A stretch of DNA of 64,000 nucleotides from Erythrocercus mccallii. Its lineage: Eukaryota > Chordata > Aves > Passeriformes > Dicruridae. Position numbers and translations under genes: made by a program. This document shows positions 49,812 to 61,147 of this stretch, in pieces. The notes below the pieces were generated by a model that saw nothing but the letters and a program-made list of their open reading frames with translations, did no database searches and had not been told where the DNA came from. Within the stretch, counting starts at the first letter, position 1; each line of letters begins with the position of its first letter. Location of the stretch: the NCBI GenBank assembly GCA_013397435.1, contig VZRG01002079.1, forward strand, positions 43,312 through 107,311, given 5' to 3'.

Positions 49812-52800
49812 CTTTTACAGCAATGATTCCTCTCAAATATCTGTTTTTCTAGCCATAACTACATTTTTTTCTGCTGTGAATTTTTCTTGGTAATGAAAAG
49901 CAGAATTGTATATATACACATTTTTGACCTCTTACTATTTGTTATTTAAAAGAATGACTATTTACAATTATTACAGAGGCTTAGTAAAATAAATGGAAAA
50001 AATTTTATCCAGAATCTTTTTGAACTCTTACCGTTTGAGTAACCTTAAACATTGAGGTCATATTTAATATATTTAATATAATCAAACATGGGAAAAATGT
50101 CATGCCCTTCTAGATACCAAGAGAATCTTATCTCTCTAAAGCAGGAGACCTTTTCACTAGTTCAGAACAGTAATTTTTTGATTTTGTAATGGGAAGATTA
50201 GTGTTTTAAAAGACAAGATTTTCCCAGTGATTGGGCTTTGAGTTGTTACTATTAAAACGCTGACACATTTGCCTGCAGGTTTCTGTCCCTCAATTTGTCC
50301 CCAACCCAGCTCTGTAGAAAACCTCTGACAAATTCCATCCCCAGCCCCAATTCCAGCATTGCTGTGCCTCACAAGTGCCACAAACGTTCTTCCAAGCATA
50401 ACTGGAGTTTGCTTCAATTCAGGTTCCAGCCGCCAAGTTTGAAGTGAAGTGAGGGAAGTGAAAAACACTGAATTATGGGGAAATCAGGTTTGAGTTTTCA
50501 GACTTGCATGTTCACCAGGAGCTCTCACTTGCTCAGGTCAGAGATATTCTTCCATCATTTCATCACCCACAGTAAAAGAAACCAAGCAGTAACATTTGTG
50601 ATTTGATGCTGTCCAAGCACCAACCAGAGTTTATTCTGGAAACACAGAATCCTCTCTATGGAGTGGCTGTCACCTGCTACTGGAGTATTGTAAAACATTA
50701 ATTTCCAGTGCTCAAAAGCTGAGTGGGAGCTCACATGATAAAATGCAAGTCAGGGCTCATGGCTCATTGCCACTGCCTTTATTTTATTGAACAAAATCAG
50801 ACAAGAGAGCAAATAACCTCTGCTTTTGCCTTCTTTTAAATATTCTCTCCCTTATGGAATATGTTTCCTATTACAAGCATTTTACTGGTAGCAGAGTTCA
50901 GCAATACATAAACAAACTAAGGGATTATTTGTTCATTTTTCTACAGGAATATGTTGGCTTTCACTTAGGAGGGGAGCATTCTCTTCTCTCTCAACTGGAA
51001 TCTACTGAATAGTTCAATTTAAATTAACTTCCTACAAGTCTTCTGAAATCTGGCAGTTAGAGAAGTTGATCATAGATAGTACAGACTGCTCCAAGGAGAA
51101 TAGCATTACGAATTCCTCAGGGGCAGAAAAACCTTCTGTCAGACTTCACACTTAGACATCAAAGAATTCAGCCATAGAATCTAAATCCATAAAAAAATAC
51201 AGTTCTGTGTTCTGTCAGTGGCAGGAGAGCCTTGCAGGTACCAACACTGGGCACAGGGAGTGGACAAATTCTGCAGCAGTTATTCAGATGAATCAAATTC
51301 TACCCCAGATAAAAGTACAAATGATGAGAATGTGGAACATTGTTCTAGAACACCATTAAGAAAGAGTGGTGAGATAACCTGTCCTGAATGCACACACACA
51401 CAGCCTCTGCTCACAGGGAGAACAGGCAAGAATTCCTGCAAAAATGTAAAATAAAGAAATATCTTACATGACATCAGGCATTTCAAGAATGCTACACAGT
51501 TTATATCTAGCAAACTTTTACCATAAATTACATTGTTGTTATTTTCTGCTCTCACTAGGTTTTAAAATGGCATATTCTGGTCAGTGGATCAAACTATCCA
51601 CAGTGCATCTCCAGAACTACAATCTTTTAAGCACACAGAAGTCAGTATTGTTGCCTATTTTGTTAGGATTTTTTCAAAACATTTTTGTTCTAAGAGTAAA
51701 TATATTTACCTAGCTGAAAAGAGAAGTGGTAATTATTTACAAAACCAAAACAAAATAGCAGCAGCACCTGAGAGGTCAAATGATATCTCCCCTTCTCCTC
51801 CACAATCCCCCCTAGATTCAGGACTAATCTTCCCTGGCCTTTGTTACTTGTGACATTTGTCTTTAGATATTGACAACCTACAAAGGTTAAGCTCAATTTT
51901 GTAATTAATTACAACAATCTAGTATGAAAAGAAAATTCCATTGGGAGCCAATCCAAGTGAGCTACTTTAAGAGCTCTCAGAAAAATTAGGTGACTTTAAA
52001 GAGCACATAACAAAATCAATTAAAAGATTTTATTCACATCTCCCTTTAATCGCTTTTCAAATGAATTACAGTATATCAAAATGGTATTGCCTGTTATTGT
52101 GTTTACTATTTGTACTCATTCTTAAGGAAAAGCAATTATCCAGATACTCCTGGAATTTCTTTTATCACTGCAAGCTTAAAACATAACAAAGAAAAACCCT
52201 TCCCAGTCTGTTCTTCAAAGGTTCAATAACCACGTACAAAAAGCAGCAGAGAGAAATTGCACAAACACAGAGACACATAAAATAAGGAAATCCGTTCAGG
52301 GCTGCCCCAGTGGTGCACAGCAAGCCCTGCCCATGGTCCCTGGCACGGGCTGGCTCCAGTGGCACCAGCTGGCCCTGCCCAGCAGCAGGGCTGGACCAGC
52401 ATCTCCCCTGGGATATTCCTTGGGCACAGCAGCCCAAAGGCAGCGTCAGGGGCCAGCTGGGCTACCCGGGCTCAGCTTGAGTCAGGGAGAGCTGCAGGGT
52501 GGGGCTGACAGGCAGCAGGGATCGTACTCACACTTCAGGCAATTCCAAAAATTCACATCTTTCCTTAGGCTCAGGTACCTCCCGACACATCTCTAGTCAC
52601 AAACGAGTGTGTCACCCTTCTAGACCCTATAGGGGAGCCATCTTTTTCTCAAATTAATTTTAGCCATATTGAGGCATATTTGACCTGTTGATGATGCCCA
52701 AGAGCTCCCCAAGACAAGACGTCCTTCCGGCACCCTTTTCACTAAATGCAGCCAGTCCGATCATCACCCCAACACAGTCAGTCCCCCTTGTTTCAGCAGA

Positions 52801-52852
52801 ACTCACAGCATGGCCCAGTGACATAAGGGATCAACAGCAAGGGGAGGTTACT

Positions 52853-52935
52853 GAAAAAGGGAGAGTTTCTTCCTCTTTTGGCATCTTCTTTTTGCCAAAA
52901 AGATGCCAAAAAGAGGGAGAAACACTCCCTCTTTT
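52853..52935. repeat. Long imperfect hairpin, about 80 nt
   Basis: The left arm at 52865-52887 (GTTTCTTCCTCTTTTGGCATCTT) pairs with the right arm at 52900-52923 with one extra A and one G opposite T. The loop is about 12 bases. Outside this, GGGAG on the left and CTCCC on the right extend the stem past small bulges to roughly 52853-52935. The size and shape are like a microRNA precursor, but the arms are partly low-complexity and CCTCTTTTGCC also recurs as a direct repeat, so local inverted duplication is equally possible. Confidence 0.7.
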
Positions 52936-55900
52936 GCCAAAGACAACTGGGTAGGACTTGACCCTTAGTCTGAGCTACCTGGAGTCTCTTGTGCCTCTAG
53001 ACATACTCACTGCAATTACAATTACACCAGAATTGCAGCAAGGATGATTTTAAGTAACTGGCTCAGTTGACTCACACTCATTTTTCATACATGAACAAAT
53101 AGCAACCTGCAGTGAATTATGAGGAACCTGAGCCAGATTTGATCCATGGACAACTCAGTCACATATTTCTCTGAACATGCAATTCAGCTTCATTTTCAGA
53201 TTAACACACTTCTGTGGGTGGCCATCACCACTCAGGTATTCAGGCACAAGCCCAGAAACACAAACCAAACATCCTAACTGGTACAGACAGACAGCTTTCA
53301 GTGAAGTATTTTGTCTCCAGGCTTTATATAATGCAAGCAGAATTGTTTCTTAGCAGTTTTCATGTGACTGGCATTATACAGGATAGCCAAAAGAAGGCAA
53401 GAAACAGCAACACAAAGCAAAAATAGATGTCAGGCTCACAGCTCTGACAGCTCCTGGTCAAAATCTCCCCTTTCTCTGCAAGTAGATATGTCATAAGAAC
53501 CAAGTCTCAGGAAAATAAATGGGGGAAATATTCTCTAAGTGAAAGAGTTTACTCCCAATCTCTTTAGATAAACTGCTTCTATTACCTTAAACTGACATCT
53601 GAGTATGCTCAGGAGATAATTAAATATGTTATGCATATAAAAAATATTTGTTATTACATATATACATATGCATGAAAGAGGGACAAGAGCATTCCTCTTA
53701 GGGATGGCTGATGGTGCAAATGTAAACCAGATTTTAAGATACATGAAGTCATGCCTCTCCTGTGTATTTATAAATCAACTCTGAAAACATTTGCCAAAAT
53801 AGCAATCAAAAGAAGAAAAAACATCAATTTCCAGCAGAAATTTCAAATCTTGCTATGATTATTTTTTTCTGTTCCTCATTGCTGTAAGTGTTTCACTGGA
53901 TAGGCAAAATGGCTGAGCTTTCTCCAAACAACATCATGAAAGTTACCTAACAAAATATGTAAGAAATCAGAAGGTCATTATATACTTTCACATTGTTCTA
54001 TTAGATAAAATACTACTGTAAGTTTATGCAATCATTAAATAAACATGTCAATAAGAACGTCAACACCTGCAGAGAAAGTCAGAAGAAACTTTTATTTTGC
54101 ATTTAACAAATATAATAATTAGAAAAGACTGATAGACATAAACACATTCAATTCTTTTTTCATGAGATATATAATTTCAATTATGATTTGCTGACAGTTG
54201 CTGTCAAAATAAACATATTCTCTCATGTCTTTTTTCCTGAACACAAATAAGTGACTTGAGATGACTCTAAAGACTGAGTAACTATCCAAGACCTGCAGCA
54301 ACAGTAGGCAGCAAAATTATCAGGGCAGCAGCAGCCAGCCCTTTAAAAATATTTAGAAGACATTTTTCACCTTGAAACAAGTACATGACATTTTTCAGCA
54401 AATGCTGAGACTTCCCTCCTGTCTCCCAAGGAAACCACTCCTACTGCAGTAGAGATGTTTCGCTCATAGTGGCTACCAAAACAGCCACTTCTGGGCTCCT
54501 CTGCCTCAGGACTCAGGTAGGTTCAGCAAAGAGCGCTGGGACCCTGCACAAGGGAACACCTCGGCCTCCCCTGGGGGCCTGAATTATCCCATCTGAATTA
54601 TCACCTGCATCACCAGGCTTTTGATTCCTGAACGTGTGTGGCAGGCAGACTCCCCTTGGACACGTGGGGAAAGGATGGACGCTTGGAGCATTCACTGCAG
54701 TGATTAATTAAAATGTGCATCCATTGGGACTATTAAACCAGCCATGTCATTTCACTGGCTGAGCATTTCTGCGGCTGAAACCTGGGAAGATTCCAAAGCT
54801 GCAAGTTTAAGTCCAAAGCTGAGATCAGAGCTCTGAATATCAGAACAGAGATCTTTCTAGCAAAACGACAACTTATTTACCAGTAAGGGCATCATGTTCT
54901 GAACTTAAAAGCCACTTGTTAAATAAAGGAAACACAGCCTCAAGCAAATTCTGAGACTGCCTGCTCTGCAGAATTCATTCTGGCTGTGCTCAGGAATGGT
55001 CCCACCATGGCAGATCTGTGCTAGAGCACAGCACCGGCCTGCAAACGAGGAATAAGGATGCTCAGGACAGCATCCAAGACCACAGCTCCTCATTTCTGGT
55101 TGTCAGGCGTTTTTAAGTCTAAACCTTATTTGTGATCTGTGCTTTCTTAAAACAAAACCAACAGAAGGATTTACTTTAAACCATTTTATGTATTTTTATA
55201 TATAGCCAAGGAGTTTTGTCAGTATTCACAAGGTAAGAATGATTTCCTTGCTGATGTCACATTGGAATTTGTGAGATGCATTCATGTACCTCTCTGACCC
55301 ACTTCTGATGAAGTTCTGCAACAAGAGCAAATTAAAAATAGCCTTTCTTTCAACTTCAGAGTCCCCACACTTCCCATACAATCTCAAAGAACATGAAGGG
55401 AATCGGAAAGGATGTTTTTGGAGGGTAGTGAAAACTTCACATTTTTACTTTTAAAAACACATCACAATCCAAAATAAGTCTCCTTTTATAATGTTATGTC
55501 CTTCTTAATGAGCGACAAATTCAAGAAGGGACATGGAGTGGACAGTGAGTTACAGTCACTCCCATAACTGGAACTGCATTCATTTCATAAAAAACCTTTT
55601 GCCTGGAAAAGAGTTACCAGCTCTGACTACAGGCAGAATGAATGCCAGCAACGTTGTCAAGAATCAATCATGCTTTATCAGCCATGCAGTAAAGCAGCAC
55701 ACAAGGCATCAGATCACATCAAAAGCAGCACGGTGAACATGTGTGGAACTTCACAGCCCACTGCATGCATGCAGGAAACTGACAGAAAATCTGGATTCTC
55801 AGCACAGAACCTGAATCTGCATGGAAAAGATGTCCCAAAAGGGCATTGGGTTGGGGATCAGGAAACTTTAACTGAGCCAGCCCTAGAGGTGAAGGCTAAT

Positions 55901-55944
55901 GGTAGCCCAGAGTATTTCAGAAGTGATGATCTTCCCTTCTAATC

Positions 55945-56060
55945 AACACTGGCAGGGCCGCCCCAGACCACTGTGCCCAGCTCTGAGCACTGCACGACCC
56001 TGTTTGAGCACGGGGGTTGGACTAGATGGCATTCCAAAAGACGTTTAAGAGCAGGGAATT
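55945..56060 (+). mobile_element. CR1 LINE 3' fragment, degraded
   Basis: In + orientation the stretch has CR1 3'-region features: ACTGTGCCCAGCTCTG near 55970, then CCCTGTTTGAGCACGGGGGT and TTGGACTAGATGGCATTCCA near 56000-56035. The expected terminal ATTCTGTG repeat is not seen, so the 3' end has decayed or been lost. Confidence 0.65.
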
Positions 56061-59000
56061 TAAAATCTGGGTGTTCCTGCTGGACACGTGGATCCTTAAC
56101 TGCAGCACAAGAAATCTCAGGAAGGGACCCAAACCAAGCAAGCACCCAAAGCAGAAGACAACAAAACGTACATAAGCATCTACAAACCTCTACATTTGCT
56201 CCCATGTTTAAGTAATTTACTAAAGATTCATCTCAGCCCTGTTGAAGTCAACAGTGGAAGATTAAGATTCAGCGCTTTTGTTCCCACCTCTGGAAGGCAC
56301 ACAGGACTTCCCTTCCTTACAGCACACTGAGTGTTTAAGCCACTGCATCATGATAAAATACCAGATAAAAACTGGAGGCAAGAGAGCTCTCAAGACTGGT
56401 GGGAATTCGGTGCAGTCAAATTGTTATTGTTAACACCTGTTCTAAGCACTTCCAAAGAGAAGAAAAAGAAATCTGAATTGCAGAAGGGAAAATAACTTAG
56501 TTAAATTAAGACAGCTCATAAACAATAATAATAAAAAAAAAAACCAAAACACTATCTAAAAGCACAGTGAAAGTTCTCTGCCAAAACCTGTCTGCCTAGC
56601 AAACACCATAGTGTCGCATTCCCAGGACAATTACATGCTCCATGAGACCACTACACTTCTGGGAAGTACTCTGCTCACTTCTAGTCTTGAGTGGCATTTA
56701 TCAGCACTGCACCCTTCCCATCTTACAGCCCTCACCTCAAGGCAGGTGTGAACTTGGTATTTTTATCCCCATTTCTCAGATAAGGATGCTAAGGCAGCGA
56801 GAGTAACAAATCTGAGGAAAAACCACATAGGCAGGCTTGGAACTGACCAATTCCTAACAACCAATTTAGTTCTTCGACAATTAAATCACATTCTGAGCTC
56901 CACAGCTTTGGCAAACTGCCTGCATGTTTAGATACTTGCCTGTCTCAAACTCGTGGATTTGGGCTCAAGATCTCAAGAGCATGGTCTCACAAACATCCCA
57001 CTGGGTCCAAGGCTGCCCTGCAGACCTGAATGTGCAGACAATCCAGGCCTGATGCTTCCAGTTCATGTCCAAGACCACCCAGCAGCCCAGCATAGCAACA
57101 GCACTTGGCAGTCACCACTGCAACCCAAGTTATTGTTCAAGGCTGTAATTAAACTGCCCTGAATATGCAAACTTGTTTCATTCACTGTTTCTCTTGCCCC
57201 ACACAGGAACTGGAAGCAGCTGATTTCAGCTATGTGGTCTGTGCTCATCTGCTTTTCAAAACATGCACCAGATTTTTCATTAATAACCTCTGCTTCTTTA
57301 CCTCCTTCAGTGCAGCAGAAAAGAGTTTAATTTCCCTTTTTCTCCAGTCTCTTGAGCACTATTGGCTCAAATTGAAGCTAAATTAAGCCACTGGTCCTTC
57401 CAACACATATGCCAAGAGATACTGCCCTCAAAAAGCTGGCCCACAACAATGTAAAAGAAAAGAGGAGGAAAAAGTGATCTGGTGTTTAGGTGGCTTAGTT
57501 TGAAGGCCATCTCTGTGCAAGCAGTGAGCTGCACAGGGGCTTGGGTGGCAGCAGGGCCACAGCCAGAGCTGCAGGGCACACAGCCCTGCCCTCAGACAGG
57601 CACAGCACCCTGCTCCCACTGCTGCACCCCGCAGCTCACACTGCTCCCACAGTAATTCCAACTGCTGAAGTAACTTCCCTGTGAACTGACAGTTTTGGAG
57701 AGCCCAACCTTGCCTTCTTTACAGAATCTTCAGTGCATCTCCAACTAAATTGTCATTTGTGGATGATTACTACAAACCAGCAGAGCAGTTATTCCATCTT
57801 CATGGCCTGGTGCCCACAGCTCACTCAGCTTTCCTCCTCTGACCTCCTCATTTAAGTAGGATGACTATAAAAATCACTTTAAAGTATCCAGCAAGGTTTT
57901 GATCTTGCAGATCCTGGGGTACATTCTCCCAAATGTAGCCAATATATGAGCCAAATGCCGTATTTTCAGCATCCACCAGGAGAGAACTGAAGGTCTTATT
58001 TTGGAGCAAGTTCTTGAAGGAAGAGCATGGCAGAGCAGTGAGAATAAAAGTCATCATCTGGCTGCAGAAAAAAATTAAAGCTGGGGAATAGATACATACC
58101 TGGGGTCAATTAATTACCACATAATCGACCAGTTACAATTTAATTTTCAATTTTAGACTTTTGCAAGGCAAAGTAATTAGATATAGGCAAGAGACTTGTA
58201 AAATCTCGTACACCTGGGGCCCAGTTTGGCCTGGTTTTGTGCTACTTGGAACTGGTTATTAAAATCTGCTGAAAGCATCTTGAGAGTCCTGGAAACATGA
58301 CCGCTTTCACTATTCAATATGCATCCAGGATAAATGGAGTAACAACTAGACTACAGCGAGCAGCTGACTCAAACCCTTCAGCTACAGTTATCAAACACCA
58401 GCAAACAGCAGGCTTATATTTATTTCCCTAATCAAAAACTATTAAAAATTGTTAGTTTCACTTTTTTCTTGTTGGTAAGACCAGACATGACAAAATTTGT
58501 CACCATGAAGAGACAGAGAACTGAACAATGAGGGAGAGAAAACTCTCTCCTGAATTCCAGATGTTTCAGTGACTCCTGGAGCCCAAATCTCAGATGTCTT
58601 GGGTTGAGATTACTTAATATAAGAAATGTAATTTGGGATGGGAGGGCAGTGCTTATAGCAGACATTTTTTGCTGCCTTTATATGAAGTTGCCTGTCTACA
58701 ATAGCATGAATGGGAACCAAGATTGAAATACCTTTCTTTTCCTAACCATTAAAAAATAAAAAATTAAAATCTCAGCAACCTAATAAAACACATGGGAGGT
58801 TAAAAAGTAAAGCTGGCTCGTTACTAAAACAGGTCTTAATATAGAATGCCTGTAATAATGAAAAAGGGTAAATGAAAAGCGTGCTGATTCCTGTTATTCT
58901 TTGAGTTAGACCATGCCCTTGGGTAGTATACAAAACCCCAAAAATGCAAAATATGAAAGTAATAAACATACAATTGCTCAGAACTTGATAATGATCTCTG

Positions 59001-60749
59001 TGAAACAAAATCTGAGGATTTTCGGTAGGCTTTGATGATTCTCAACGTGGAATTAAACTGAATGTATTTAAATTAAACCTAAAATAAAAACAGCTGCTGG
59101 AAAACATGCATGACCAAATTCCTCATCTGAACATGTGCTGCTTTTGGCTATTTTCTTTTAGATTTTAAAACTTCACTGGCATTCTGCATATTCAACTCCA
59201 ATATGAAGCACAGTACAGTAGCTACTGCTGGCATTCAGTTAAGCCAATCTAATTTTATAGATGTTTTCCTGACGACTCAGAACCACTGCTATTTCCACTG
59301 GTGAAGGATTACACCACCAAATAAATTTATTCACTCTGGTAGCTGCAATTCTGTGTGCAACAGGGCCTAAAAGAAATACAGGCATTATTAAGGTTCATGA
59401 AGTTCCCCCTACTGCTCTGATGGCAACCCTCCAAGTAAAACAATCATATAGTAAAAAAGACAGCTAATTAATTTTTCTAAGAGTTAATCTGAAGAACAAA
59501 ACAAGATAGATTCCTAAGTGGAGTTTTCCTCTATGAAAAAGATTTGTGCCATTACATTTTTTTTTGGTTTTTCTGCTTGAGAAACAGGGGAACAATACAG
59601 GAGAAGGACATACAGGAGAAGAAATTACTTCTATTATTAAACATATGAAAAAGACTTATTCCAGCACAGCAAGCCAGAGGGCAAAATTAACAAGATGTAT
59701 AGATTTCACTTCCACTTGTGACTGAATTACCAAACAAAAGATATCCATGTCACAGTGGAAATGCCCTAATCAAATAAACTTTGAAATACCATTTATTTGG
59801 AAATCTGACCCCCCTATTCCCATACCGACAAGATTCCATGGACATTCAAGAGAGATACAGAACACAGAGCATTCTGCAGAACTGTGAACTGAACTTTCAG
59901 ACTTGCCATGGTTTTGTTGATAGAACTATAAACCATGTGTATGCATTGTTTCCTTTGTACTTGGTAGGATGACAGCAAAAATTTGAAAAATAATTTCACA
60001 GTAGTCAAAAAGCAGTTTTCTGTCCCATATTCATTTACCTTTAAAACATGGATATCCTAAAAAATCACCCACATCCTGAAAAAGCCATTCCCACAAAAAC
60101 CTTTCTCACTTTGTTTTAATCTCCTTGTAGCATGTGCACATCTCAGAAAACACTTCAGAGTGAAAAACCAGATGGTTTGTTTAGCCAAAAATCTGAAGGC
60201 CCATAACCACTGCCAAAATAAGGCAAGAATAACTATACCTAAACACCAAAAGATAGTTTTTAGAATCCATCCATAAATCTGAAATGCCATCAAATGGAGA
60301 CAGTAGGAAAAGATTTCCATGCGTTCTGTGGAAAAAAATCAAACCCAAGCCCCAATAGTCTACACGCTGCACTCCTGAAAATGCCTCCCAGCACAAAGAT
60401 GAGCTTTGATTGTTTTTTGCAGGAATAATTCCCAAGGGTTTTGTGTAACCAAGTTATGCATAACGTTGTCCATGACAGCCACGGTACACAGAGGATGAGA
60501 GAAGAAATGGAGCTTTATTGTTCATAATCCTCAGGAGTGAATCCTGCAGCTCCAACAGCTCCTCACAATTCCAAGTGTCTTCACTTGATTTGGCTACAGG
60601 AGTTGGGATTGATACAACTCCCGAATGTCAGGTTACTCTTTCCTGACCTATTAGGCATGAATTTCACTCCTCACCCTTCCCTCTGACACCCTGACCTCTT
60701 GAGGGACCCGCTGGCCTCCGACTGCCACAAGGGCCAGCTCTGCAAGTGT
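56061..60749. other. Intronic sequence upstream of exon A, second part
   Basis: AT-rich non-coding sequence. Nothing beyond short homopolymers and chance open frames is recognised. Confidence 0.5.
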
Positions 60750-61147
60750 CACAAAACCATCAACGCTTTGGCTTGGAAGAGACCTTAAAGATCATCTTGT
60801 TCCAAGCCCCTGGCATGGGCAGGGGACCTTCCACTCTTCCAGGCTGCTCCAAGCCCCATCCAAGCCTGGCCTGGGACACTTCCAGGGATGGGACATCCAC
60901 AGCTTCCCTGTTCCAAGGCCTCACCACCTTTGCAGGGAAGAAATTTTCCTACTATCCAATCTAAACCAACTCTGTGTCAGTTTGAAGCCATTTCTCCTTG
61001 TCCTGCCCCTCTCCACCTTTCCTGTAGGCTCCCTTCAGGCACTGGAAGGGCACAGTGAGGTCACCCTGAACCTTCCCTTCTCCAGGCTGAACAAGCCCAG
61101 CTCTCTCAGCCTTTCCTCACAGGAGAGGTGCTCCATCCCTCTAATCA
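60750..61147 (-). mobile_element. CR1 LINE, 5'-truncated copy of about 400 bp
   Basis: The clearest CR1 copy in the window. On the + strand it reads as the reverse complement of the CR1 3' region. In order: GGCTTGGAAGAGACCTTAAA, GATCATCTTGTTCCAAGCCC, CCTTCCACTCTTCCAGGCTG, CACTTCCAGGGATGGGACAT, CCACAGCTTCCCTGTTCCA, TCACCACC, AAATTTTCCTACTATCCAAT, CCTTGTCCTGCCCCTCTCCA, and CTCTCTCAGCCTTTCCTCAC. The element therefore runs on the minus strand, same sense as the glypican gene. The terminal ATTCTGTG repeat at the left edge has decayed to ACAAAACCATCAA. Short open frames within it are fortuitous. Confidence 0.95.

Larger units (their letters stand above)
46951..55944. other. Intronic sequence upstream of exon A, first part
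   Basis: Begins with the exon A acceptor and its polypyrimidine tract (on the minus strand, CCTTCCCCTCCCTTTCTTGCAG at about 46951-46972). The rest is non-coding and AT-rich, with a poly-T run near 49076-49087, a triplicated 17-21 bp unit near 49.78 kb and a long imperfect hairpin near 52.9 kb. No earlier glypican exon recognised. Confidence 0.55.

Noticed and set aside
57848..58057. 69-codon minus-strand frame considered as an upstream glypican exon
   Set aside because: The peptide lacks the expected glypican pattern (Leu-Leu and Asn-Asp-Ala helices before Cys-Gly), and no acceptor/donor pair in phase with exon A could be identified.
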